DNA of 64,000 nt from Leptospira semungkisensis (GTDB lineage: Bacteria > Spirochaetota > Leptospiria > Leptospirales > Leptospiraceae), in assembly GCF_004770055.1 (NCBI RefSeq), contig NZ_RQEP01000005.1, forward strand, positions 1,116,001 through 1,180,000, given 5' to 3'. Position 1 is the stretch's first letter, and each line of letters starts with the position of its first letter. Shown piece by piece: positions 47,320 through 55,453 of this stretch. The notes beneath the pieces are model-generated. The model had not been told where the DNA came from. It ran no database searches and saw only the letters and a program-made list of their open reading frames with translations. The translations under genes were made by a program, and so were the position numbers.

Positions 47320-47777
47320 TTAGAATTCGGATCCTTCTTAGGTAGGATCTTCCATTGAGCATCCGCTTTTGCAATATTGCCCGGAATATCTCTCTCCCAA
47401 AAACCGTTTACCTTTTCATTGTAATTTAGATATAATTTTCCGGAGACAATCTTCCAAGCCTTTGGATCGATCTCATAGGTTTCTCCATCTCTCATCGCAT
47501 ACGCGCAATAACCGCCGTACTGAGGAGCATAGTTCTCAGGATTCTTTAGGAATGCTTCCATGTTCTTCTTAGAGGAAAATTTCCACTCAGCTCCTTTCCA
47601 GTTCAGGCTAAACTTAGAGTCACCTTCTTTAGGTTTGGATTCCGTAAAATATGCTACAGGATCATAACCTCGGATCGCAATCTTTCCATCCGCTTTAAAC
47701 ACAGGATCTGCTATCTGTCTTCCGGCGCAATTGACGGAGAGTAAAATGAAACCGATCAAAAAATACAGCTTGTTCAT
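47316..47777 (-). CDS. YHS-domain lipoprotein
   Basis: 153 residues. The signal ends FILLSVNC, a plausible lipobox. The mature part is a YHS-like domain: IAIRGYDPVAYFTESKPKEG, WKFSSKKNMEAFLKNPENYAPQYGGYCAYAM (quoted to its key parts), and a conserved Cys in GGYCAYAM. YHS proteins are often found with metal and redox genes. It is divergent from the DUF692 gene that starts 48 bases away. Confidence 0.85.
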   Translation of the reverse strand: MNKLYFLIGFILLSVNCAGRQIADPVFKADGKIAIRGYDPVAYFTESKPKEGDSKFSLNWKGAEWKFSSKKNMEAFLKNPENYAPQYGGYCAYAMRDGETYEIDPKAWKIVSGKLYLNYNEKVNGFWERDIPGNIAKADAQWKILPKKDPNSN

Positions 47778-47825
47778 GTATCCTATTTCGGTTCTGATCG
47801 AATTAGGTTACATACACGAATTAAA

Positions 47826-48641
47826 ATGAGTCGGATCGGGATTGGTTTAAGAAAAGAACATTATCCGTATCTCAAACAAGGTTCTCCGGTGAGAGTTTCC
47901 TGGTTCGAGGCGATCACGGAAAATTATATGGATAGCAAGGGAAAACCTTTGTCCATGTTGGAGAAGGTTCGAGAGAATTTTCCCGTAGCTTTGCATGGAG
48001 TATCTCTTTCTATTTTAGGAGGAACTTTTCCGAATCCTAAATATATAGATCGTTGGAAAGAACTGATCGATCGGATCCAACCTTTTTTGGTTTCGGATCA
48101 TCTATGTTGGACAGAAGAAGGAGGAAATTATCTCCATGATCTATTACCGTTCCCTTTTACTAAAGAATTTCTAGACTTTGCAGTAGAGAGAGTGGATCGA
48201 GTGCAAGAGATTTTACAAAGAAAGATCCTTCTCGAAAACGTTTCTACGTATCTAAGATTCCAAGAGAGCGAAATGCAGGAATGGGAATTTATCCGCGAGT
48301 TGGCATTACGAAGCGGGTGTGGACTTCTATTAGATATTAATAATGTATATGTGAACTCAAAGAATCACGGTTTTTCTGCCCAAGAATATTTAAGCTCCGT
48401 ACCTTGGGATCATGTTGGACAGATCCATATTGCAGGACATACCGATACTGGAGAGTTCTTATTCGATACTCACTCTCGTCCTGTTTCGAGCGAGGTCTGG
48501 GATTTATTCTCTCAATTTTCCTCTAAAATAAAAGATCTTCCGATTCTATTGGAATGGGATGATGATATTCCAAGCTTCTTAGAAGTAGAAGAAGAAGCAC
48601 TAAAAGCAGAGGCAATTCTCTCCAAGGCGACAGTCCCATGA
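47826..48641 (+). CDS. DUF692 iron enzyme (BufB/MbnB/TglH family)
   Basis: 271 residues with the DUF692 TIM barrel. Metal-ligand motifs in order: ALHGVSLS (His), VSDHLCW (His), LLENVSTYLRF (Glu), LLLDINNVYVNSKNHG (Asp, Asn, His), QIHIAGHTD (His), FDTHSRPV (Asp, His) and LLEWDDDIP (Glu). Members are multinuclear non-heme iron oxidases that modify Cys in small peptides; in methanobactin, bufferin and oxazolin pathways they make (thio)oxazolone-type groups. It is followed by DUF2063 (48712) and opposed by a Cys-rich precursor gene (49475). Known residues appear intact, so it should be active. Confidence 0.92.
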   Translation: MSRIGIGLRKEHYPYLKQGSPVRVSWFEAITENYMDSKGKPLSMLEKVRENFPVALHGVSLSILGGTFPNPKYIDRWKELIDRIQPFLVSDHLCWTEEGGNYLHDLLPFPFTKEFLDFAVERVDRVQEILQRKILLENVSTYLRFQESEMQEWEFIRELALRSGCGLLLDINNVYVNSKNHGFSAQEYLSSVPWDHVGQIHIAGHTDTGEFLFDTHSRPVSSEVWDLFSQFSSKIKDLPILLEWDDDIPSFLEVEEEALKAEAILSKATVP

Positions 48642-48711
48642 AACGTGAACTATTTTACGACGGATCTTCCTTGAGAGATTTTCATTTCGGATTTTCCAAG
48701 AGGGAATATAA

Positions 48712-49488
48712 ATGAAGCCGGAAGAATTCAGGTCTCTATTTTCTCAGGCCATTCGTTCCGAAGGGGAATCGGATGAAACTACACCAGGATCTTCTTTTGC
48801 ATCTCAAGTCTTACCCGGAGGAACACTGAGTTCTGATTCTTCGCTAAAAGTGTATAAAGAGGCATATACTGCAAGATTTACGGAAGCCTTAGGAGATAGA
48901 TTCGAAACGGTTTGGCGGATCTTAGGAGATGAGGATTTTTTCGAACTAGCTAAAAGATATATTTCTTCGGTGCCTTCGCATTCTTATAATCTTTCCGATT
49001 ATGGAGAAAGTTTTCCTGAGTTTGTCGGGGAGAATTTTTCGGAGCATCCGTTTATCGGAGAAGTTGCCGATTTAGAATTGCATGTTTCTAAAATATTTCA
49101 TCTTCCTCCGAACAGGAACGAAGAGCCGAAAGATTTTCCTTCCTTAGGAGAATTTAGCGATCTAAAATTCATATTTCATGAATCTATAATGTTTCTTCAC
49201 TATACGCATCCTATCTACGAACTTTGGAAAGACCAAGAAGAAGATGCAGAACCAGAACTTCCTCAAAAACAAGATCAGTATTTGGTGATGGGAAAAAGAG
49301 AAGAGAATCTTTGGATTAGAGAAATCGATCTCTGGGAATTCAAATTTGGAAAAAGCCTATTGCAAGGAAAAAGTCTGATCGAGGCTGTAGAGCATTCCGG
49401 AAAGGCTCCCAGAGGATCTGCATCCATTTCTGAATTCCTTTCCGGTCTGTCTCAAGGTAAGTTGATCTCAGAGATTATGCGTCTTTGA
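48712..49488 (+). CDS. DUF2063 partner protein (BufC/HvfC family)
   Basis: 258 residues. The N-terminal DUF2063 domain reads LKVYKEAYTARFTEALGDRF, TVWRILGDEDFFELAKRYI, SHSYNLSDYGESFPEFV and FIGEVADLELH. This family partners DUF692 enzymes, delivering the precursor peptide. AGAGGGAA lies before the ATG. The last 14 bases overlap the 3' end of the Cys-rich precursor gene on the opposite strand. Confidence 0.9.
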   Translation: MKPEEFRSLFSQAIRSEGESDETTPGSSFASQVLPGGTLSSDSSLKVYKEAYTARFTEALGDRFETVWRILGDEDFFELAKRYISSVPSHSYNLSDYGESFPEFVGENFSEHPFIGEVADLELHVSKIFHLPPNRNEEPKDFPSLGEFSDLKFIFHESIMFLHYTHPIYELWKDQEEDAEPELPQKQDQYLVMGKREENLWIREIDLWEFKFGKSLLQGKSLIEAVEHSGKAPRGSASISEFLSGLSQGKLISEIMRL

Positions 49489-49732
49489 ATTTTCCTTTCT
49501 TAGCTTCGCAATCTTTCTTAGTTAAAGATGTCCAACCTTGTCCTTTGCAGGAATTCTTTCCTGCGCAAGAATGTCCTTTGCCACCGCAGTCTCCGGTTCC
49601 CTTGCAGGAATTGATTCCGTGACATTCTCCTTTTGCTTCTTCTTTAGCGGTTTTTTGTTCCGCCATTGTTCCGGTTGCAAACAGTCCGGTTAAAGCTGCG
49701 CCTATAATCATGCTTTTAGTGAGATCGTTCAT
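49475..49732 (-). CDS. Cys-rich exported precursor peptide, bufferin-like
   Basis: 85 residues. A signal peptide (SMIIGAALTGLFATGTMA) is followed by a short Lys/Glu-rich part and a Cys-rich core with six Cys: ECHGINSCKGTGDCGG, GHSCAGKNSCKGQGW and KKDCEAKKG. The NSCKGxG unit occurs twice. GAGGGA precedes the ATG. Peptides of this look are encoded next to DUF692/DUF2063 pairs and are thought to be modified at Cys to bind copper or other metals. The EGKCG repeat of DUF2282-type bufferins is absent. It has its own promoter, being convergent with the enzyme genes. Confidence 0.8.
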   Translation of the reverse strand: MNDLTKSMIIGAALTGLFATGTMAEQKTAKEEAKGECHGINSCKGTGDCGGKGHSCAGKNSCKGQGWTSLTKKDCEAKKGKFKDA

Positions 49733-49877
49733 TGGTCCCTCATGGAATTTATTTTAAGAACGAAACTTTTTAAAGAATCGTTTCGATCGTTTATGGATTC
49801 GCTCGAACTAGATTCTAGTTACAGGAAATGCCAAGAATTTTTTGAGAGAATGGAGAAGGAAGGGAATGAGAAGTAAA

Positions 49878-49906
49878 AAGTCGAGGCAGAACGCCCCGAC
49901 TTCTCA
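49878..49906 (-). terminator. Intrinsic terminator of the YceI gene
   Basis: On the minus strand AAGTCGGGGC-GTTCT-GCCTCGACTT pairs completely (one G-U) and runs into a TTTTT tract. It lies 12 bases after the YceI stop codon. Confidence 0.75.
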
Positions 49907-49913
49907 AAGAAAA

Positions 49914-50504
49914 TTATTCTGGAACGATTTCGCCTTCGATGCGAATAGAAACGTCCTCGCCTACAAGAACTCCGCCTTTTTCTAAGGTCTTGTTCCAAAC
50001 GATACCGAATTCGCTTCTTTTGACTTTAGTTTCAGCTTCGAAACCTAGGTGAGTGTTTCCCCACGGGTCTTTTGCAGAACCGGAGAATTTAACTTCCAGA
50101 GTAACAGGCTTAGTGACTCCTTTGATGGTCAATTCGCCTGGGATCTTAGAAACTCCACCTTTCTTAACGGTAGCCTTAGCTGCCTTGAAAGTGATGGTAG
50201 GATATTTGCTTACGTCGAAGAAATCTCCTCCCTTTAGGTGTTCGTCTCTTTTCTCGTCTCCTGTGGAAATAGAAGAAGATTTGATGCTTACGTCTAACGC
50301 AGTCAATGCGCCGGTAGCTTCGTCGTAACCTAATTTGCCGCTGTAATCTTTAAAATTACCTGCAACGTTGGCGATAGCAAGGTGTTTAATTTTGAAACCA
50401 ACAGCAGTGTGAGCGTTATCCACTTTGAAGTTTCCCGCTTGCAAGCTTGTTAGTGCAAGAGCTGCGAGAAGAAGGTTAGGAAATAATAAAAGTTTCCTTT
50501 TCAC
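49914..50504 (-). CDS. YceI-family periplasmic lipocalin-like protein
   Basis: 196 residues. A signal peptide (LLLFPNLLLAALALTSLQA) is followed by the YceI fold: NFKVDNAHTAVGFKIKHLAIANVAGNF, DEHLKGGDFFDVSKYPTITFK, GELTIKGVTKPVTLEVKF and LGFEAETKVKRSEFGI are its hallmarks (partly quoted). YceI proteins bind isoprenoid quinones or amphiphiles in the periplasm. The start codon is GTG, well placed after GGAGAAC. Confidence 0.9.
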   Translation of the reverse strand: MKRKLLLFPNLLLAALALTSLQAGNFKVDNAHTAVGFKIKHLAIANVAGNFKDYSGKLGYDEATGALTALDVSIKSSSISTGDEKRDEHLKGGDFFDVSKYPTITFKAAKATVKKGGVSKIPGELTIKGVTKPVTLEVKFSGSAKDPWGNTHLGFEAETKVKRSEFGIVWNKTLEKGGVLVGEDVSIRIEGEIVPE

Positions 50505-50634
50505 TAGTAAAGTTCTCCTTAAGAGTTTTATGGAACTTAGACAAAGGAAATGGTGTAATATTTCCGATTACAAGTAAAAATATCTTAGTTCGAGCAGAAA
50601 TTTGTAACGTTTGTACAAAACTTCGAACTAAGAT

Positions 50635-51330
50635 TTAAGAAAATAGATTGTAACGGAGAATACAGTAGATTGCTCTAAATCCGTCTTTCCAACCTATCTT
50701 TTTGCCTTCTGCGTATGTGCGTCCGTAATAAGAAATTCCGACTTCATAGATACGGATATTCGGTATCTTTGCGATCTTAGCAGTGATCTCCGGTTCGAAG
50801 CCGAATCGGTTCTCTTGGATCTCAATGCCTTGGATCACTTCTCTACGGAAAGCCTTATAGCAAGTCTCCATATCGGTGAGGTTGATATTGGTCAGCATGT
50901 TAGAAAGAGTGGTGAGGAAAAGATTCCCTAAACGATGCCAGTAATAGACGACTCTATGAGCTCTTCCGCCCATAAAGCGACTTCCAAAGACCACATCCGC
51001 TTTTCCTTTATGGATCGGATCGATCACATCAGGGATCTCGAACGGGTCATATTCAAGATCTGCATCTTGAACGATAACAATATCTCCCTTTGCAGCCTTA
51101 AATCCGCTGCGAAGAGCCGCTCCTTTTCCTTGGTTCACTTCATGGAATAGAAGTTGATCCACCAACTTTTTGAATGGAGCAGTTTGTAATAATTCTCTGG
51201 TACCATCCGTAGAGAAATCATCCACTAGGATGATCTCTTTATCTTTATAAGGGACCTTTTTAACGGTCTCCAAGATATTCTTGATGGTATTCTTTTCGTT
51301 ATAGCAAGGGATTACGATGGAAAGTTTCAT
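50635..51330 (-). CDS. Family 2 glycosyltransferase, polyprenyl-phosphate type
   Basis: 231 residues of the GT-A fold: [40 protein letters not shown] (DxD-like) and [10 protein letters not shown]. It resembles DPM1/GtrB-like enzymes that move a sugar from a nucleotide to a polyprenyl phosphate, but lacks C-terminal membrane helices. The ATG overlaps the stop codon of the upstream gene (ATGA). Confidence 0.88.
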   Translation of the reverse strand: MKLSIVIPCYNEKNTIKNILETVKKVPYKDKEIILVDDFSTDGTRELLQTAPFKKLVDQLLFHEVNQGKGAALRSGFKAAKGDIVIVQDADLEYDPFEIPDVIDPIHKGKADVVFGSRFMGGRAHRVVYYWHRLGNLFLTTLSNMLTNINLTDMETCYKAFRREVIQGIEIQENRFGFEPEITAKIAKIPNIRIYEVGISYYGRTYAEGKKIGWKDGFRAIYCILRYNLFS

Positions 51331-52121
51331 TTAGCGTCTAGGCCGACTAAGTCGCTCATTCGGAAATCCCGAATGATGTTTTCAGTCCTAACAATTATTT
51401 TTTCTAAGGCGATACCGAAAAGCAAATTCTTATAGGCCTCAGCTGCTTTAGGGAAGTCTCGATCGTTGATTTGGACCGTCATTCGATCACTCACCCGATT
51501 CTTTTCCACGCATTCCATGGCGGTTTTGCGAAGTGCGGCGAGAGCGATACAGACTTCTTTCAGGATATTTTGGCTATCCCTCTCCATTGCAGATTGATTT
51601 CCATTCGCATCTAATAATGCCTTAATATGCTCTGAGATCCTTAAGGAAGGCAGTCCTCTCTTGGTCACTCCCACTCTTTCGATCATTGCAATGCTATCTT
51701 GAAAGGAGGAATATTCGGGAGTTCCTCTAAAAATATGGATCAGCACAGGAAGATCGGTGTCCGCAAAATTGGTCATTGCTCCATAGAAATAGCGCATTTC
51801 TGGGCGGGCCAAAGGATGGAAGTCTACTTTTTGGTATTTGGAGAGTTTCTCTTCCTGTTCGTCTAGAATGCGATTGATCGTCTCTCCCTTGGCAGCATTC
51901 CTTCTCTCTGTAAGCTCTTTGTGCTTTTCTTTGATTTTTTCTAGAAAGCTGACCTCGTCCTTGAGAAAGGAGTCGAGATTCCCCCTGTGTTTTAGGGTTT
52001 GAATATAACGATCTTCGAAACTTTTTCCGTCGAAGATCTTCGGACTTTGTTTCGCGCCTTCCCGGTACTCGGAGCGGATCTTTTCTACTAGGGATTTTAT
52101 CTCTTGGTCGTTCAGAGCCAT
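51327..52121 (-). CDS. Conserved hypothetical coiled-coil protein
   Basis: 264 residues. The N-terminal half is helical with coiled-coil character ([20 protein letters not shown]). The C-terminal half is mixed. No signal or membrane segment. It is coupled to the GT2 gene by ATGA overlap and follows another unknown gene by 11 bases, so the three form an operon. Family is not recognised. Confidence 0.7.
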   Translation of the reverse strand: MALNDQEIKSLVEKIRSEYREGAKQSPKIFDGKSFEDRYIQTLKHRGNLDSFLKDEVSFLEKIKEKHKELTERRNAAKGETINRILDEQEEKLSKYQKVDFHPLARPEMRYFYGAMTNFADTDLPVLIHIFRGTPEYSSFQDSIAMIERVGVTKRGLPSLRISEHIKALLDANGNQSAMERDSQNILKEVCIALAALRKTAMECVEKNRVSDRMTVQINDRDFPKAAEAYKNLLFGIALEKIIVRTENIIRDFRMSDLVGLDAK

Positions 52122-52132
52122 GCCAAAGGTTT

Positions 52133-53257
52133 CTACCCTTCGCTATCGGCCCATTTTTGCAAGGAGATAAGTAGTGCACCAATATCTTCCGAGCAATATA
52201 AAAGGGCGCTCCGGGCATCTTTGTACATCTGCTGTTGGTTGTACGCCACCTGCTTGAGATGGTTTTCGTTCTTAGTGTTTAGAACATTCAGGGCGTTCAG
52301 GACCATTTTCTTAAGTTTTCTCGCCAAACTTAGGAGCATTTCCTGCATTTCCCAGCGGATCACTAATTTCAGTTTTTCCTGATCGGAACTCTTAGATTGC
52401 AATGCCTGTTTTCTATGAGATTCGTACTTAGCAGTATAATAGGTAATCGATCTAGGATAAGAAGTCAGCTCTTTATGATAGTTGAGTATCTTATCCAATT
52501 TCTGAAAGAATTCTATGTCGAACTCTCGGGTCAGATTCCCAACTATATTCTTATTGTCCGAAGGATCGCCCGTTGCTTCAAAGATCTTGGAGTTACGAAT
52601 ATTGTTCAGTACAGACTCTATTCTTTCTTTGACCTTTTGGAACTGTTGGACTGAATCTTCTATATATTTTGATTCTCTAGTAGAACCGGCTTCTATCGCT
52701 TCTACAAACACAGGGAGAGAATCTTCTTTGCTAGAATTGGAAAGTCCTGCGTCCGAAATATTCAGATCTACTTTAGAAAGATCGAATTGATCCGAGTTCG
52801 CCGCAGCGACTCTCGCCATCAGGTCCGGAGTCTCAGAAGAAGAGACTGCATTTTCCGTCTCTTGGTTAGCCGCGTAAGACGGCCTTTCCAAATTTACCGG
52901 CGCATTCGTAGTTCTTGGAGTAGGGGAGGATTTAGTTTTATCCGCTAAATTCTCGATCCATTCTGCGCTAGGATGCTTTGTATTTTTTAATAAGTTCGAA
53001 AGTTTTTGAAGGTCCAGAGGATAGGACTTGGAATTTAATTTTCCTGCTCTGGGTTTGGAGGAAGCCGCTTCGGAAGCTTTTTGCAAAGTAATCCGTATGA
53101 TCTCTGCTTTTCTAGTATCCTTATTGAAACGCACAGCATATCTGTTGCCGTTCCGATCCAAATACTTCGTACCCAACTGAGAAAGAGATAGCTTGTTCGG
53201 ATCGATTTCGTCGATCGAGTTAACTATGATATAGTCTTGGGTCTGTCTCGATAGCAT
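52133..53257 (-). CDS. Conserved hypothetical protein, helical C-terminus
   Basis: 374 residues. The N-terminal about 60 residues are structured (YIIVNSIDEIDPNKLSLSQL); then a low-complexity Ser/Pro/Asn-rich linker (about 75-195), then a long helical part (FQKVKERIESVLNNIRNSKIF and later). No signal peptide. It is first in an operon with a coiled-coil protein and GT2. I do not recognise a family. The disordered middle suggests a scaffold, but that is only inference. Confidence 0.68.
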   Translation of the reverse strand: MLSRQTQDYIIVNSIDEIDPNKLSLSQLGTKYLDRNGNRYAVRFNKDTRKAEIIRITLQKASEAASSKPRAGKLNSKSYPLDLQKLSNLLKNTKHPSAEWIENLADKTKSSPTPRTTNAPVNLERPSYAANQETENAVSSSETPDLMARVAAANSDQFDLSKVDLNISDAGLSNSSKEDSLPVFVEAIEAGSTRESKYIEDSVQQFQKVKERIESVLNNIRNSKIFEATGDPSDNKNIVGNLTREFDIEFFQKLDKILNYHKELTSYPRSITYYTAKYESHRKQALQSKSSDQEKLKLVIRWEMQEMLLSLARKLKKMVLNALNVLNTKNENHLKQVAYNQQQMYKDARSALLYCSEDIGALLISLQKWADSEG

Positions 53258-53659
53258 AAGATTCGCTTCCGTAGTTCTTTCATGTGACGAAAAATAAATT
53301 TTCGGAACTACTCGATTTCTAAAAATCGGATTAATTTTAGCTCAAGGAAAGCAAAAAAATATTTCCAAACCTTTCTCTGGCTTAAAATATCCCTCGTTCT
53401 GGCGAGGCTTACGAGGGTCTCTTAGGGATCAATGACGAGTAACGTTCTCTGCCAATTTGAAATCAGACTTTATGACAAGTTTGGATGAAATAGTCTTCAC
53501 ATATCCGCCGAAGCTTGGGCAAAAGCCGGAGAGATCTTATTTTGGCAGTATTCTCCCGTCCTGAAAAAGCAGGCGATTTAGGGCCGTAGGAACAAAAGCA
53601 CGTTGACAGGCAGGTGAGGTACGAAAACCTGGGTCTATCCCTTCATAGGAAGTAAATCC
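53258..53659 (+). other. Intergenic region with the rpsT leader
   Basis: 402 bases without a gene. It includes a perfect 7-base inverted repeat CCCTCGT/ACGAGGG (53391-53417), a repeat GGAGA...TCTCC near 53538-53570, and CAGGT...ACCTG at 53610-53630 close to the AGGAAG ribosome binding site of rpsT. A long structured leader for rpsT is plausible. I checked for SRP, RNase P and tmRNA signatures and saw none. Confidence 0.4.
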
Positions 53660-53932
53660 TTGGCGAACATTAAATCTTCAGAAAAAGATATCCGTAGAAC
53701 GAAACGCAGGAATGCGGCAAATTCTCAAAACCGGAACCGCCTTAGGACCCAAGCAAAAAAGATCCTAAAAGCGCTTAACGAAGGAGAGAAGGATTCCCTC
53801 AAGACTCTGTTCAATGAGTATTCCTCTCTACTTGACAAAGCTGCTAAAACCAACCTCATCCACTCTAAAAATGCAGACCGCAAAAAGAGTCGGATGGCAT
53901 TACGCATCAATAGCCAGGCTGCGAACGCGTAA
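53660..53932 (+). CDS. rpsT: 30S ribosomal protein S20 (TTG start)
   Basis: 90 residues, normal length: ANIKSSEKDIRRTKRRNAAN at the start and LIHSKNADRKKSRMALRIN towards the end. It binds 16S rRNA during early 30S assembly. The start codon is TTG after AGGAAG with 7 bases of spacing; the E. coli gene also uses TTG, which is part of its autoregulation. It is followed 17 bases later by tRNA-Val. Confidence 0.95.
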   Translation: MANIKSSEKDIRRTKRRNAANSQNRNRLRTQAKKILKALNEGEKDSLKTLFNEYSSLLDKAAKTNLIHSKNADRKKSRMALRINSQAANA

Positions 53933-53948
53933 GAACCGTTATCATAAC

Positions 53949-54021
<73 letters not shown>

Positions 54022-54058
54022 TGTTCTTTTTCCCAATTTTAAAACAAACCCCGGAATT

Positions 54059-55450
54059 ATGGCCCTGAATCCTCAAAAACCGGTTTTTCAACATCCGGAT
54101 TTGATGGTTTCTGTGTCCGGAATCCGGGGTATCATTCCTACAGGACTTAGCTCCGACGTAATTTACCATTCTCTTCGCGCCTTTGGGTCGTGGCTCAAGG
54201 GAAATACAGTAGTAATCGGTAGGGATTCCCGCCCAAGCGGTGCCTATATAGAGAATATTGCCATCGGAGTCATGCTCGGAATGGGCAAAAAGGTGATCCA
54301 ACTCGGGATCGTGCCTACTCCCACTGTAAAGGCTGTGGTCAATCAGTCCGGAGCCGCAGGTGGGATCATGATCTCCGCCTCCCATAATCCTGTTGTGTGG
54401 AATGCATTTAAGTTCATCGGACCTGGCGGCTTCTTCACAAATGCCAAGGACCTCGAAGAACTTTTAGATTTTGTTCGGACAGAAGATTATAAGCCATTCC
54501 AGTTCAAGCCCAACGCAAGTGTTGAGGATGGAAGAGATCGAATCCAGGCTCATATCGATTCCGTTTTAGCCAGAGTGAATGTGGCTGCCATCAAACGAAA
54601 AAAATTCACCGTTTTCTTGGATGCAGTAAACGGTGGGGGAAGTTTCGTTCTCCCAGAATTGCTAAAGCAATTGAACTGCAAGGTAATCGCTCAACATTGC
54701 AAACCGGACGGAACCTTTCCTAGGCCACCTGAGCCTACTCCGGATGCATTGAAGCAATCTTCAAGACTTATCAAACAATCCAAGGCTCATATCGGTTTTG
54801 CGTTGGATCCGGATGCGGATCGACTCGTGGTGCTTTCTCCTAAGAAGGGCGCCGTTTCCGAAGAATTAACTCTTCCTTTGAGCTTTATGTCTTACCTTGC
54901 TTCGAATTCTATTTCGAAGAAGGCTTCGATCACCGTAAATCTCTCCACTAGTTTCGTAAATGATTGGGTCGCCGACTCAGTTGGAATTCCTACCTACCGT
55001 TCTAAGGTTGGAGAAGCAAACGTTGTGGCAGAAATGCAACACCGCAAATCCGTGTTCGGCGGAGAAGGGAACGGAGGAGTCATAGATCCTGCCATTCCTT
55101 CCTATGGAAGGGACTCTCTTTCGGGAGTGGCTCATATCCTGAATCTGCTTGCTCTGAAGGGCGAAGATACTGATACTGTGCTCAGTAATCTTCCTGCAGT
55201 CTATATGCGAAAAATCGCGTATAAAATTGCGGGTCAAAAGACAGAAGAGATTTATTCTCGGTTTCGCAGTGCATTTTCCGACTATAAAGAAGATGCGAGA
55301 GACGGACTTCGCTTAGCAAACGAGGACTCTTGGATACATATTCGACCTTCGAATACCGAGCCGATCCTCCGGTTGATAGGAGAGTCTAGGACTAAAAAAG
55401 ACCTGGAATCCCTATTAAACAAGGCCGGAAGGATCATGGAGAATTCATAA
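54059..55450 (+). CDS. glmM: Phosphoglucosamine mutase (phosphohexomutase)
   Basis: 463 residues. Hallmarks in order: SGIRGIIPTG, the phosphoserine loop GIMISASHNPVVWN, the metal loop LDPDADRLVVL, the sugar loop FGGEGNGG and the phosphate loop IRPSNTEPILRLIGES. It converts glucosamine-6-P to glucosamine-1-P. By motif alone a phosphomannomutase is possible; the gene glmS that follows three bases later supports GlmM. Confidence 0.9.
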   Translation: MALNPQKPVFQHPDLMVSVSGIRGIIPTGLSSDVIYHSLRAFGSWLKGNTVVIGRDSRPSGAYIENIAIGVMLGMGKKVIQLGIVPTPTVKAVVNQSGAAGGIMISASHNPVVWNAFKFIGPGGFFTNAKDLEELLDFVRTEDYKPFQFKPNASVEDGRDRIQAHIDSVLARVNVAAIKRKKFTVFLDAVNGGGSFVLPELLKQLNCKVIAQHCKPDGTFPRPPEPTPDALKQSSRLIKQSKAHIGFALDPDADRLVVLSPKKGAVSEELTLPLSFMSYLASNSISKKASITVNLSTSFVNDWVADSVGIPTYRSKVGEANVVAEMQHRKSVFGGEGNGGVIDPAIPSYGRDSLSGVAHILNLLALKGEDTDTVLSNLPAVYMRKIAYKIAGQKTEEIYSRFRSAFSDYKEDARDGLRLANEDSWIHIRPSNTEPILRLIGESRTKKDLESLLNKAGRIMENS

Positions 55451-55453
55451 TAT

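Noticed and set aside
49742..49876. A possible 44-residue reading frame on the plus strand between the Cys-rich precursor and YceI.
   Set aside because: No ribosome binding site on that strand, no recognisable motif, and it overlaps the likely promoter and leader of the precursor gene.
53401..53640. A known structural RNA (SRP, RNase P or tmRNA) upstream of rpsT.
   Set aside because: None of the conserved sequence blocks of these RNAs is present.
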